Shown piece after piece: positions 9,377 through 18,133 of a DNA stretch of 30,054 nucleotides. Each line of letters starts with the position of its first letter. Positions within the stretch are counted from its first letter, which is position 1. A program made the position numbers and the translations under genes. Location of the stretch: NCBI GenBank assembly GCA_003695725.1, contig RFHX01000040.1, positions 1-30,054 of the forward strand, in the 5' to 3' direction. The notes beneath the pieces are model-generated. The model was not told the DNA's origin. It was given only the letters and a program-made list of their open reading frames with translations, and did no database searches. Source of the DNA: J061 sp003695725 [NCBI: Candidatus Schekmanbacteria bacterium] (lineage in GTDB: Bacteria; Schekmanbacteria; GWA2-38-11).

Positions 9377-10093
9377 ATGAAGTTAGGTGTGAATGTTGAC
9401 CATGTAGCCACGATCAGACAGGCACGGGCTTCAAAAGTTCCTGACCCTGTGGAAGCAGCGCTTGCGGCTGAACTTGCAGGAGCAGATGGTATTACCGTGC
9501 ATCTAAGAAGCGACCGTCGCCATATTCAGGAGAGAGATTTAAGGCTTCTTAGAGAGATAGTTAAGACTAAATTAAATCTTGAAATGGCAGTTACAGATGA
9601 AATGACAAAAATTGCGGCTGAGATAGAACCTCATTCAATTACTCTCGTTCCGGAAAAACCGGATGAGCTGACAACAGAAGGCGGGCTCGATATCAAAGCG
9701 AATATGAATGCAATCGAAAAATTGATTAAAAAACTTGAAGGCAAAAGCATTATTATTGGGGCTTTTATAGACACAGACATAGAACAGATAGACTGTGCAG
9801 TGAAATTAGGCCTTAATCATATTGAAATAAATACAGGAAAATATGCCGAAAAATGGCCTGAAAGAGAGGCAGAAGAAGAGCTTGAAAAAATAAAAAGGTC
9901 AGTTGATTACGCGTTACAGAAGGAATTGATTGTCAATGGAGGGCACGGACTAGATTACAAAAATGTCATTCCTATTCGGGAGATAACAGGCATAAATGAA
10001 TTGAATATTGGACACAGCATTGTTGCAAGAGCTGTAATCGTGGGAATGTATGAGGCAGTATGTGAAATGCTGGCTCTAATTGGTGATTTTTAA
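9377..10093 (+). CDS. pdxJ: Pyridoxine 5'-phosphate synthase
   Basis: PdxJ closes the ring of pyridoxine 5'-phosphate from 3-amino-2-oxopropyl phosphate and 1-deoxyxylulose 5-phosphate in the DXP-dependent vitamin B6 pathway. The TIM-barrel landmarks are intact: LGVNVDHVATIRQAR at the N-terminus, GADGITVHLRSDRRHI, the phosphate-binding HIEINTGKYAE and the C-terminal VNGGHGLDY. At 238 residues it is full length. A GTG at 9371 is in frame, but ATG 9377, ten bases after AAGG, gives the standard MKLGVNVDH start. In many deltaproteobacteria pdxJ sits near cdaA, cdaR and glmM, which agrees with its position here. Confidence 0.95.
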   Translation: MKLGVNVDHVATIRQARASKVPDPVEAALAAELAGADGITVHLRSDRRHIQERDLRLLREIVKTKLNLEMAVTDEMTKIAAEIEPHSITLVPEKPDELTTEGGLDIKANMNAIEKLIKKLEGKSIIIGAFIDTDIEQIDCAVKLGLNHIEINTGKYAEKWPEREAEEELEKIKRSVDYALQKELIVNGGHGLDYKNVIPIREITGINELNIGHSIVARAVIVGMYEAVCEMLALIGDF

Positions 10094-10108
10094 AATCAGG
10101 AGAAAAAA

Positions 10109-11116
10109 ATGTCGGGCAGTTACAATGTTGCAGTTGTCGGTGCCACAGGCGCCGTAGGAAACGAAATGGTAAGTCTCTTGGAGGAAAGAAATTTCCCTGT
10201 TAAAAATTTAAGACTACTTGCATCTGAGAGGTCTTTAGGAAAAAGAATAAAATTTAAGGGTGAAGATATTCCTGTTGAGGTGTTGAGTAAGGATTCATTC
10301 AAGGGGATTGACTACGCTCTCTTTTCTGCTGGTGCTGCAAGAAGCAAAGAATTTTGTCCTATTGCAGCAGAAAGCGGTGCTGTTGCTGTTGACAATAGCA
10401 GTGCCTTTAGAATGGAACCTGATGTCCCGTTAGTTGTCCCTGAAGTAAATCCTCATGCTGCCTTCAAGCACAAAGGAATTATAGCCAATCCAAATTGTTC
10501 AACTATTCAGATGGTTGTAGCCCTTAAACCCCTTCATGATTATGCTAAGATAAAAAGGGTTGTAGTTGCCACTTATCAGTCTGTCTCTGGTGCAGGGAAA
10601 AGAGCAATGGAAGAATTAGCTTCTCAAAGCAGGGATATTTTGAATATGAAGGAAATAAGAATTGAAAAATTTCCTCATCAGATTGCATTCAACTGTCTGC
10701 CTCATATCGATGTCTTCCTTGACAATGGATATACAAAAGAAGAGATGAAAATGGTTAATGAAACCAAGAAAATTATGGAAGATGATTCCATTGCTGTGAC
10801 TGCAACTACTGTTAGAGTCCCTGTTTTTTTAAGTCATTCGGAAGCTGTAAATGTTGAATTTGAAAATGATATTACCGTTGAAAAAGCACGTGAATTATTA
10901 GGGAATTTTCCAGGAATAGTTGTTGTCGATGATGTTAAGAATGCAAAGTATCCATTAGCAATCTATGCAGCAGGAAAAAATGAAGTTTTTGTGGGCCGCA
11001 TCAGAAAAGATGTAACAGTGAAAAGCGGGTTGGATATGTGGGTTGTTGCAGATAATCTTAGAAAGGGTGCGGCTACAAACGCAGTTCAAATAGCAGAACT
11101 TCTTATAAAAAACTGA
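10109..11116 (+). CDS. asd: Aspartate-semialdehyde dehydrogenase
   Basis: Asd reduces aspartyl-4-phosphate to aspartate semialdehyde, the branch point to lysine and diaminopimelate, methionine and threonine. The Rossmann GATGAVG motif is at residues 11-17 and the catalytic cysteine is C130 in ANPNCSTIQ. HQIAFNCLPHID lies in the catalytic domain and TTVRVPVF near residue 232. The 335 residues match the bacterial type. AGGAG starts 12 bases before ATG 10109, and the gap from pdxJ is 15 bases, so the two are probably cotranscribed. Confidence 0.95.
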   Translation: MSGSYNVAVVGATGAVGNEMVSLLEERNFPVKNLRLLASERSLGKRIKFKGEDIPVEVLSKDSFKGIDYALFSAGAARSKEFCPIAAESGAVAVDNSSAFRMEPDVPLVVPEVNPHAAFKHKGIIANPNCSTIQMVVALKPLHDYAKIKRVVVATYQSVSGAGKRAMEELASQSRDILNMKEIRIEKFPHQIAFNCLPHIDVFLDNGYTKEEMKMVNETKKIMEDDSIAVTATTVRVPVFLSHSEAVNVEFENDITVEKARELLGNFPGIVVVDDVKNAKYPLAIYAAGKNEVFVGRIRKDVTVKSGLDMWVVADNLRKGAATNAVQIAELLIKN

Positions 11117-11117
11117 G

Positions 11118-11153
11118 TAAGTGACTAATGTCTCCATTCACTTATGTCATAAG
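11118..11153. repeat. Overlapping small inverted repeats between asd and pgsA
   Basis: TAAGTGA (11118-11124) can pair with TCACTTA (11138-11144), and the latter overlaps a second dyad, CTTATG-T-CATAAG (11141-11153). The two structures are mutually exclusive. No run of T follows, so this is not a clear intrinsic terminator. It may be an mRNA-processing hairpin, a weak operator or chance. Confidence 0.35.
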
Positions 11154-11213
11154 ATAATGATACAAAAAAATTTGCCGCCGACATTTTGTTAAAAATAACT
11201 CTGGTTTAATGGA

Positions 11214-11756
11214 ATGAACATTGCCAATTGGATAACTGTTTTTAGAATTTTGCTTGTCCCTTTTTTTATAATTTTCCTATTATATGGAAGATTTAAAGAA
11301 TCGCTTTGGCTTTTTTGTATTGCAGGAATTACAGATGGAATTGATGGTTACATTGCCCGCTCGTGGGGACTTAAAACTGAGCTTGGCTCATACCTTGACC
11401 CCCTTGCAGATAAGCTTCTTCTTGTGTCCTCCTTTATAGTTTTTTCATTGAAATTTCCCGATTTGATACCTCCATGGCTTACTGTCTTAGTGATAAGCAA
11501 AGACCTTATAATTGTTATTGGCGTCATTATTTTGCATTTTTTAATCAATGAGCCTAAAATTCAACCTTCCTTCATCGGCAAATGCACAACAGCCGTGCAA
11601 ATACTTTTGATATTTTGTTCTTTGTTGTCCAAGACATCAGAATCATCATTACTTTTATCTACCATAGATGTAACTGTATATGTTGCAGCTTTTTTGACTG
11701 TAGCTGCAGGTATGCAATATGTTTTTTACGGGACAGCGCAATTAAATGGTAATTAG
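11214..11756 (+). CDS. pgsA: CDP-diacylglycerol-glycerol-3-phosphate 3-phosphatidyltransferase
   Basis: This integral membrane enzyme of the CDP-alcohol phosphatidyltransferase family most likely makes phosphatidylglycerol phosphate. The diagnostic pattern D-x2-D-G-x2-A-R-x8-G-x3-D-x3-D is complete: D41, D44-G45, A48-R49, G58, D62 and D66. Several hydrophobic segments surround it, and the 180-residue length and MNIANWITVFRILLVP start are typical of PgsA rather than phosphatidylserine synthase. The ribosome binding site before ATG 11214 is weak. It follows asd after 97 bases, which hold a small inverted repeat but no T-tract terminator, and converges with der. Confidence 0.9.
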   Translation: MNIANWITVFRILLVPFFIIFLLYGRFKESLWLFCIAGITDGIDGYIARSWGLKTELGSYLDPLADKLLLVSSFIVFSLKFPDLIPPWLTVLVISKDLIIVIGVIILHFLINEPKIQPSFIGKCTTAVQILLIFCSLLSKTSESSLLLSTIDVTVYVAAFLTVAAGMQYVFYGTAQLNGN

Positions 11757-11777
11757 ATTGGACGAGATTTAGAGTTT

Positions 11778-13082
11778 CTATTTTTTTCTAAATTTAAATT
11801 TAATTGGAAGACCTTCAAAGTCAAAATATTCTCGAAATCGTTTTTCAATGTAGCGAACATAGGTTTTGTCTATACTATTGGGATGGTTTGTGAATATCTG
11901 AAACAGCGGTTTAGAAGCAGGAAGTTGATGTATATATTTTAACTTGATTATTTTTCCTGAAGCTGAAGGATGATGATGTTCTTTTTCAATAGTTTTCAAA
12001 AAGCTGTTCAATTCTGAAGTGGAATATCGTTTTCTCATTTTTTCTTTTAATAAATTAAGCGCTCTAAATATCCTTGTGATTCCATATCCTGTTTTAGCTG
12101 AAACGGTAAGGATTAAAGGATAATTTAGCTTTCCCAATCTCATACGAACAAAGCTAATAAAATCATTTTGAGATATTCCTTTGTCTTTGATTAAATCCCA
12201 TTTGTTGCAGAGCAAAATAAAACCGGCATTTTCTTCATAAATAAGGTTTGCAATTTTTAAATCTTGGTCTGTAATTCCTTCAGCAGAATCGATTACCAAG
12301 ATGGCTATATCGCAATTTTTTAATGTATTTATTCCTGTAATGACACTTTCTCTTTCTCTCTTGTCTTTTATCTTCATTTTTTTTCTTATTCCGGGATTGT
12401 CGATAATCATCATTTTTCCTTCAGGTGTATCAAGAAGTATATCGATGCTGTCTATCGTCGTTCCGGGAATTTCACTTACTATTACTCTTTCGTCTCCAAC
12501 AAGACTGTTTGCAATGGATGATTTCCCGGCATTGGGTCTGCCTAATATGGATATTTTTAATATTCTTTCTTCTTCAACTTTTGATGGTTCTATAATCAGT
12601 GAGGATATTTTCTCTAAAAGCTCGTCTAAACCTATTCTGTGCTGTGCAGATATAAGTAGGTATTCCTCGAATCCTAATTCATAGATTTCATTGGCATTTT
12701 GAACTGCTTTTTTTAAATCACATTTGCTGACAACAGGGATTATAGGTTTCCCGGACTTTCTCACAATATCTGCGAGTTCTTTATCAATGGGTGTAACTCC
12801 TGTTTTGCCATCAATTAGGAAGATTATTATTTCAGAGCGTTCTACCGATTTAACAGTTTCCTTTTTGACCAGTTGTTTTAATTCATCCTTCTCTTCATCA
12901 TATCCCCCTGTATCGCTAAGAATAAATTGCTTGTCATCGGCAGTTACAATTGCTTCTACTCTGTCACGAGTTGTACCCGGAGTATTGCTTGTCAATGCCT
13001 TTTTTTTTCCAACCAAGGCATTGAATAATGTGGATTTTCCAACATTAGGTCGTCCAATTATTGAGACACTTTTCAACTGCAT
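11778..13082 (-). CDS. der: Ribosome-assembly GTPase Der (EngA)
   Basis: Der is an essential GTPase with two tandem G domains that matures the 50S subunit. The first domain has GRPNVGKS at about 10-17 and SKCD as its guanine-specificity motif; the second has GRPNAGKS near 182-189 and NKWD. A KH-like C-terminal domain completes the 434 residues, a standard length. AGG lies eight bases upstream of ATG 13082. The gene is the last in the minus-strand cluster, and an intrinsic terminator sits immediately before its ribosome binding site, so its expression is at least partly uncoupled from ihfB. Confidence 0.95.
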   Translation of the reverse strand: MQLKSVSIIGRPNVGKSTLFNALVGKKKALTSNTPGTTRDRVEAIVTADDKQFILSDTGGYDEEKDELKQLVKKETVKSVERSEIIIFLIDGKTGVTPIDKELADIVRKSGKPIIPVVSKCDLKKAVQNANEIYELGFEEYLLISAQHRIGLDELLEKISSLIIEPSKVEEERILKISILGRPNAGKSSIANSLVGDERVIVSEIPGTTIDSIDILLDTPEGKMMIIDNPGIRKKMKIKDKRERESVITGINTLKNCDIAILVIDSAEGITDQDLKIANLIYEENAGFILLCNKWDLIKDKGISQNDFISFVRMRLGKLNYPLILTVSAKTGYGITRIFRALNLLKEKMRKRYSTSELNSFLKTIEKEHHHPSASGKIIKLKYIHQLPASKPLFQIFTNHPNSIDKTYVRYIEKRFREYFDFEGLPIKFKFRKK

Positions 13083-13093
13083 CTTTCTTACCT

Positions 13094-13120
13094 AAAAAAA
13101 AAGCAGGGCTTGACCCTGCT
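13094..13120 (-). terminator. Intrinsic terminator between ihfB and der
   Basis: On the minus strand, AGCAGGG (13120-13114), a five-base loop and CCCTGCT (13108-13102) form a perfect seven-pair hairpin followed by a run of about nine T (13102-13094). It ends the ihfB transcript and lies only 11 bases upstream of the der start codon. Confidence 0.85.
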
Positions 13121-13153
13121 TATTACTATTCATTTTTTCAGCTATGAAATAGA

Positions 13154-13450
13154 TTATTCCTCTTCTTTTCCTGATGAATCCACAAGCTTTTTTAATTCTT
13201 TTCCTGCCCTGAAAAAAGGCACTTTTTTTGGCGGCACGCTTACCTTTTCTCCTGTTAAAGGATTTCTGCCGTCTCTTGAATTTCTATGTCTAACTGTAAA
13301 CGAGCCGAATCCTCTTATTTCTACCTTATCCCCTGCAACAAGAGCTCTTTTAATGTTTTCAAAAAAACAATTGACTACAGCTTCTGTCTGTTTTTTATTT
13401 AAGAATGATATTTTATCAGCTACTGCTTCTATAAGTTCTGCTTTTGTCAT
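13154..13450 (-). CDS. ihfB: HU/IHF-family DNA-bending protein, IHF beta-like
   Basis: This 98-residue protein is a complete member of the HU/IHF family of small dimeric DNA-bending proteins. It opens with MTKAELIEAVAD, has the VEIRGFGSFTVRHR strand region and the GRNPLTGEKV arm, whose RNP proline intercalates into DNA, and ends in PFFRAGKELKKLVD. The MTKAELIE start and its place directly after rpsA, as in the Escherichia coli cmk-rpsA-ihfB order, favour the IHF beta branch. HU is the alternative, since the two cannot be cleanly separated by eye. AGGAGG lies a few bases before ATG 13450, and a strong terminator follows the gene. Confidence 0.88.
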   Translation of the reverse strand: MTKAELIEAVADKISFLNKKQTEAVVNCFFENIKRALVAGDKVEIRGFGSFTVRHRNSRDGRNPLTGEKVSVPPKKVPFFRAGKELKKLVDSSGKEEE

Positions 13451-13466
13451 AACTTCCTCCTGAAAT

Positions 13467-15197
13467 TTATTTATCTGATTTCAAGTCGGAATCGTCTATT
13501 ACTGTTTTTAATTTTGGTTCGAACTTTTCTTGGTCTTCAAGATAATCCGTTATTTCTTTTTTCTCTCTTTCTTCTAAAAGTTCTCTAATGCTGAGTCCTA
13601 TTTTTTTCTCTTCGCTGTCAATCCTGATAATCTTTGCTTCCACTTCTTCACCAAGAGTAACAGCATCTTCCGGCTTATCTACATTTTTAGTGCTCAACTC
13701 TGATATATGAATAAGCCCCTCGACACCGTCTTCTATCTCGATGAAAGCTCCAAAGTTTGCAAACTTGATGATTTTCCCTTTTATTATATCTCCAACCTTA
13801 TATTTTTCTACTGCTTCTTCCCATGGGTCAGGCTCAAGGTGCTTCAAACTGAGAGAAACCCTTTCATTTTCTCTATCAATTTTTAGAACTTTTGCTTTGA
13901 TTGTTTCACCCTTTTTCACAATTTCAGAAGGATGTTTGATTTTTTTGCTCCAGCTCAAATCTGAAATATGAATCATACCATCGATACCTTCTTCCAAGCC
14001 TATAAAAATTCCGAAGTCAGTAATACTTTTTATTTCTCCTTCAACAATCGAACCGGGAGGATACTTTTCTTCTATAATATCCCAAGGATTGGGTTCGCAT
14101 TGTTTTAGCCCAAGTGAAATCTTCTTTGATTCTTTGTCGATACTTAAAACCACAGCTTCAACATTATCACCAACAGCCAATATTTTGGACGGATGTCTGA
14201 TCTTTTTTGTCCATGACATTTCTGATATGTGAATCAAACCTTCAATTCCCTTTTCAAGCTCTATGAAAGCACCATAATCAGTCAAACTAACAACTCGACC
14301 GCGGACTTTTTCACCAACAGGATATTTTTCTTCTACATTATTCCATGGATTTTCTGTTATCTGTTTCAGCCCAAGAGAAACTTTTTCAGTTTCTGGTTCT
14401 ATTTTTAGAATTTTCACTTTTATTTCATCACCAATCTTGAACATTTCAGAAGGATGGTTTATTCTCCCCCAAGTCATATCCGTAATATGTAGAAGACCAT
14501 CTATTCCGCCTAAATCTATAAAAACTCCATATTCAGTAATGTTTTTGACAATACCATCAACAATTTCGCCTTCCTTGATTTTCTCCATTGTTTTGACTTT
14601 TTTCTTTTCTCTTTCTTCTTCAAGGATTTTTCTTCTTGATATGACAATGTTTCCCCGTTTATGGTTTACATTGATGATTTTAAAATCAAAAGTTTTACCA
14701 ACCAATTCATCCATATTTTTAACCGGTCTGAGATCAATTTGGGAGCCCGGTAAAAATGCTTTTATGCCTATATCAACAGTCATTCCGCCTTTTATTCGTG
14801 AAATAATTTTTCCCTGAATGATTTCATCCCTTTCATATGCTTTTAAAAGCTCTTCCCATACTTTAACCTTGAGAGCTTTTTCTCTCGAAAGTACAATCTG
14901 GCCGTTTTGGTCTTCAATCATATCGAGATATACTTCAATTTCATCACCTACCTTTATATCAGCCATTTCTCCTGAGTGACTATAAAATTCAGAAATAGGC
15001 ACATAGCCTTCTGATTTATATCCAACATCGAGCATTACCATATCATCGGAAATTGATATAATCTTACCTTTGATGACATTCCCTTCTTTGAAATTTTGCA
15101 TAGTCTCGCTGTAAAGCTTCTCCATCATTTCACGGCTTAATTCCTGATTCTCATCGAGAGAATCCAAATTTAGTTTTTCTTCATTCGTTGCATCCAT
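13467..15197 (-). CDS. rpsA: 30S ribosomal protein S1, six S1 repeats
   Basis: S1 recruits and unfolds mRNA leaders on the 30S subunit. The 576 residues contain six OB-fold S1 repeats, roughly at 37-105, 121-186, 208-278, 293-365, 380-452 and 467-540. The last four share the YGVFIDL/GIEGLIHISEMSW signature with the HPSK/HPSE linker. Six repeats are typical of Gram-negative bacteria; Firmicutes homologues usually have four. The AGGAGG before ATG 15197 is about 15 bases away, too far for a standard Shine-Dalgarno, and AT-rich sequence fills the gap. rpsA leaders are often unusual because S1 represses its own mRNA. The gene lies between cmk (27-base gap) and ihfB (16-base gap). Confidence 0.95.
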   Translation of the reverse strand: MDATNEEKLNLDSLDENQELSREMMEKLYSETMQNFKEGNVIKGKIISISDDMVMLDVGYKSEGYVPISEFYSHSGEMADIKVGDEIEVYLDMIEDQNGQIVLSREKALKVKVWEELLKAYERDEIIQGKIISRIKGGMTVDIGIKAFLPGSQIDLRPVKNMDELVGKTFDFKIINVNHKRGNIVISRRKILEEEREKKKVKTMEKIKEGEIVDGIVKNITEYGVFIDLGGIDGLLHITDMTWGRINHPSEMFKIGDEIKVKILKIEPETEKVSLGLKQITENPWNNVEEKYPVGEKVRGRVVSLTDYGAFIELEKGIEGLIHISEMSWTKKIRHPSKILAVGDNVEAVVLSIDKESKKISLGLKQCEPNPWDIIEEKYPPGSIVEGEIKSITDFGIFIGLEEGIDGMIHISDLSWSKKIKHPSEIVKKGETIKAKVLKIDRENERVSLSLKHLEPDPWEEAVEKYKVGDIIKGKIIKFANFGAFIEIEDGVEGLIHISELSTKNVDKPEDAVTLGEEVEAKIIRIDSEEKKIGLSIRELLEEREKKEITDYLEDQEKFEPKLKTVIDDSDLKSDK

Positions 15198-15224
15198 TTT
15201 GTTTTTTTATAACCTCCTATCCTA

Positions 15225-15926
15225 TTATTTTTTTGCAGTTTTTTGACTGCAAAGTTTTTTTTCAATATATTTTAAAAGTTCGTCCACAATTTCTGACACA
15301 TTTCTGCCTGTTGTGTCAATATATATCGCATCTTCAGCTTTTTTCAAGGGTGCATGTTTTCGTGTAGAATCGTCTTTATCCCTTTTTTTTATTTCTTCAA
15401 TCAAAGCATCTAATGTTGTTTTTTCACCTTGGGCAATATGGTCTTTCAGCCTTCTTCTTGCTCTTTCTTCAACTGATGCATCAATAAAAAATTTTACATC
15501 TGCATCTGGAAAGATAACTGTCCCAATATCCCTGCCATCCATTACAACACCGCCGTTTTTACCTAAATTTCGCTGAATGTCAAGAAGAGCTTTTCTAACG
15601 CCCTCGAAGGACGAAACTTTTGAAGCTCCCATCGAAACTTCACGACTTCTGATTTTAGAAGAAACATCTTCCCCATTTGCTTTGATTTCAATACCCTCTG
15701 GTGTGTATTTCAGTGATACCGTAGTATTTAATGCTAATTCTGTCAATTCTTTTTCAGAATTTAGGTCTATCTTTTTTCTAATTGCCAAATATGCTATGGT
15801 TCTGTATAGCGCTCCTGTGTCGATATAGATGTAGCCAAGTTTTAATGCTATTTCTTTTGCCAGAGTGCTTTTCCCAGCCCCAGCAGGGCCATCGAGAGCT
15901 ATTATCAATCTTTTTTTTTCTGCCAT
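15225..15926 (-). CDS. cmk: Cytidylate kinase
   Basis: Cmk phosphorylates CMP and dCMP from ATP in pyrimidine salvage. The P-loop GPAGAGKS is at residues 13-20, YIDTGALYR follows as the nucleotide-binding strand, and MDGRDIGTVIFPDAD carries the conserved DGRDIGT motif. The 233 residues are slightly longer than average because of a basic C-terminal tail (KKLCSQKTAKK). The start codon is one base past the aroA stop, so translation is coupled. The order aroA-cmk-rpsA-ihfB is also known from enterobacteria. Confidence 0.95.
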   Translation of the reverse strand: MAEKKRLIIALDGPAGAGKSTLAKEIALKLGYIYIDTGALYRTIAYLAIRKKIDLNSEKELTELALNTTVSLKYTPEGIEIKANGEDVSSKIRSREVSMGASKVSSFEGVRKALLDIQRNLGKNGGVVMDGRDIGTVIFPDADVKFFIDASVEERARRRLKDHIAQGEKTTLDALIEEIKKRDKDDSTRKHAPLKKAEDAIYIDTTGRNVSEIVDELLKYIEKKLCSQKTAKK

Positions 15927-15927
15927 G

Positions 15928-17232
15928 TTATCTTCCTGCCGTTATTTTTCTTAAAAGGCTGTAAAACTGAGGGAACGATATATTTATACAGCCCGCATCT
16001 TTGATTGTTGTAGTCCCTTCAGCACAGAGTGCTGCAATGCTGAATGACATTGCAATCCTGTGGTCCCCATTGCTTTCAATAAGAGCCCCTTTGAGTTTTT
16101 TTGCCCCTTTAATTTTAATCCAGTCATCTCCTTCAGATACCTCAACACCCATATTTGATAAGCCTTTTGCCATTACAGAAATCCTGTCACTTTCTTTGTA
16201 TCGAAGCTCTTTTATGCCTTCAAAGACACTTGTGCCTTCTGCCAAAGAGGCAAGAACAAAGATTATTGGAAATTCGTCAATAGTAAAGGGGACAAGACTT
16301 TTAGGAAACCTCATGGCTTTTAGCTTAGAAGCTTCAACCACTATATCAGCGCACGGCTCTCCACATTTTGATGTGCGATTTATAATCTTAAAGTTTCCCC
16401 CCATTTTTCTTAATGCTTGAAGAAATCCTGTACGTGTCCTGTTGATTCCTACTCCCCTTATAATCAATTTTGCATTTTCTATTAATGTGGCAGCCGCAAT
16501 GAAAAAAGCTGCAGAGGAAAAGTCTCCGGGAATTGAAAAGTCTCTTGCTTTGAAAGGTGTTTCATTTTTTTTGACAAAAATATGCCTGCCTGAAACTTTT
16601 ATATTGCCTCCAAAATACTTAAGCATCCTTTCTGTGTGGTCCCTCGATTTTGAAGGCTCTATGATTTCTGTGATTCCCTCTGCTTGCAATGCGGCGAGAA
16701 TTATTGCTGTTTTTACCTGCGCACTCGATATGGGAAGGGAATATTTTATAGAATGCAGTTTTCTTCCTTTTATAACAATAGGTGCTAAAGTATTGTTTGC
16801 CCTTGCTGTAATGTTTGCCCCCATCAATTTCAAGGGTTTTATGATTCGAGCCATTGGTCTTCTCCTAAGAGAAGAATCGCCGGTGATTATTGATAAAAAC
16901 TTTTGGCCTGCCAAAAGGCCTGTGAGAAGCCGTATAGTGGTGCCTGAATTGCCAGCATCGATGACATCTGCCGGCTCATTGAGACCGTTAATACCTTTCC
17001 CTTCTACAACAGCTCGATTTTTCTTTATCTCAATTTTTATTCCCATTGCCCTGAATGCATTGATAGTTGAAATGCAGTCGGCTCCAAGAGAAATTCCATC
17101 GATTTTTGATTTCCCCTCAGCAATGGAAGAGAATATAATTGCCCTATGAGTTATTGATTTGTCTCCCGGGATGGTTATTTCACCTGAGAGACTATTGATT
17201 TTCCCTTTGAGCTTTTTTGATGTTGAAGTCAT
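15928..17232 (-). CDS. aroA: 3-phosphoshikimate 1-carboxyvinyltransferase (EPSP synthase)
   Basis: AroA transfers enolpyruvate from PEP to shikimate 3-phosphate, the sixth shikimate step and the glyphosate target. The two-lobed fold is marked by GDKSITHRAI (23-32), DAGNSGTTIRL near residue 92, SSAQVKTAIILA near 168, the catalytic acid region PFTIDEFP near 317, and RYKESDRI near 344. The 434 residues are standard. The segment around residue 92 reads GNSGTT where glyphosate-sensitive class I enzymes typically have GNAGTA, so it probably belongs to the class II-like group. The gene begins nine bases after tyrA, giving a two-gene aromatic pair. Confidence 0.94.
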   Translation of the reverse strand: MTSTSKKLKGKINSLSGEITIPGDKSITHRAIIFSSIAEGKSKIDGISLGADCISTINAFRAMGIKIEIKKNRAVVEGKGINGLNEPADVIDAGNSGTTIRLLTGLLAGQKFLSIITGDSSLRRRPMARIIKPLKLMGANITARANNTLAPIVIKGRKLHSIKYSLPISSAQVKTAIILAALQAEGITEIIEPSKSRDHTERMLKYFGGNIKVSGRHIFVKKNETPFKARDFSIPGDFSSAAFFIAAATLIENAKLIIRGVGINRTRTGFLQALRKMGGNFKIINRTSKCGEPCADIVVEASKLKAMRFPKSLVPFTIDEFPIIFVLASLAEGTSVFEGIKELRYKESDRISVMAKGLSNMGVEVSEGDDWIKIKGAKKLKGALIESNGDHRIAMSFSIAALCAEGTTTIKDAGCINISFPQFYSLLRKITAGR

Positions 17233-17241
17233 AACCTTATT

Positions 17242-18111
17242 TTATTTGATCCTTTTTCTCCTTTTTTGGGCTTTCAGGAAATATTCTTCGATCTCTTTTT
17301 TTTCTGATGATTTTATTAGAGCCTCAATCTTGTTCATTTGCTTTTTGAATTCTGATGAAACCTTCAAGACTTCTTTTTTGTTGAGTAGAATGATATCTGT
17401 CCACAACTGGGGACTGCTTTTTGCAATTCTTGTAAAGTCTTTAAAACCGGGTCCAATGCATTTCCATAAGTTGCTATTTTTTGCCCCTCTATATTCTAAA
17501 GTATTCATAAGAAGATAAACTGCAAGATGAGGGAAATGGCTTGTATAAGCAATCAATCTATCATGTTCTTCAGGCGACATTAAAACCGTTTTCATCCCGA
17601 TTTTTTCCCAAAAATTTTTTATAGTAAGAAGAGATTTCTTTTTGCTTTCTTTTAATGGAGTTATTATCACTCTTTTACCTTCTAATATTGCGCTGTCTGA
17701 ATACTCGATTCCTTTCTCTTCCATGCCGGCGATAGGATGGCTGCCTATGAAGGGCGCTTCAGAACCGCAATTTTTTTTAACGAATTTTACTATTGCACTT
17801 TTAGCGCTTCCTGTATCTGTTACAACTGAATTTTCTGAAAGATGCGGCAATATTTTAGAGATAGTGTCAGAAATTAAATGTACAGGTGTTGCGACAACAA
17901 CAATTTTACAACTTCTAAGTAGATCTATTTTTTTATCTTTTTCGATATTGATGGCTTCATCTGCTAAATTTTCTCTGGCGACATAATCTAATGTTTTTTT
18001 ATCAATATCAAATGCTATAATTTTCTTTTGAGGATGATGCTTTTTGATTGAATGCGCAATTGACCCTCCAATTAAACCACAGCCAATAATTGCAATTTTA
18101 TCTATATCCAT
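17242..18111 (-). CDS. tyrA: Prephenate dehydrogenase
   Basis: TyrA oxidatively decarboxylates prephenate (or arogenate) to the tyrosine precursor. It has an N-terminal NAD(P)-binding Rossmann domain with GCGLIGGS (10-17), then VVATPVHLI, VVTDTGSAKS and the catalytic-region motif GSHPIAGME, followed by a helical dimerisation domain with HDRLIAYTSHFPHL. No chorismate mutase domain is fused. The 289 residues match monofunctional enzymes. The C-terminal half is lysine-rich. ATG 18111 is the first gene of the tyrA-aroA-cmk-rpsA-ihfB series, and 223 bases separate it from the divergent ABC genes. Confidence 0.92.
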   Translation of the reverse strand: MDIDKIAIIGCGLIGGSIAHSIKKHHPQKKIIAFDIDKKTLDYVARENLADEAINIEKDKKIDLLRSCKIVVVATPVHLISDTISKILPHLSENSVVTDTGSAKSAIVKFVKKNCGSEAPFIGSHPIAGMEEKGIEYSDSAILEGKRVIITPLKESKKKSLLTIKNFWEKIGMKTVLMSPEEHDRLIAYTSHFPHLAVYLLMNTLEYRGAKNSNLWKCIGPGFKDFTRIAKSSPQLWTDIILLNKKEVLKVSSEFKKQMNKIEALIKSSEKKEIEEYFLKAQKRRKRIK

Positions 18112-18133
18112 AAAAATCTTTCTTTTATAATGA

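Noticed and set aside
11140-11151. 12-mer ACTTATGTCATA shared with the candidate hcp operator (23667-23678)
   Set aside because: Exact 12-base matches are expected by chance among the many position pairs of a 30-kb AT-rich window, and the asd/pgsA copy lacks the TATGAC left arm.
16442-17149. 235-codon open frame on the plus strand inside aroA
   Set aside because: Shadow of a complete, motif-bearing EPSP synthase on the other strand; no ribosome binding site or recognisable domain.
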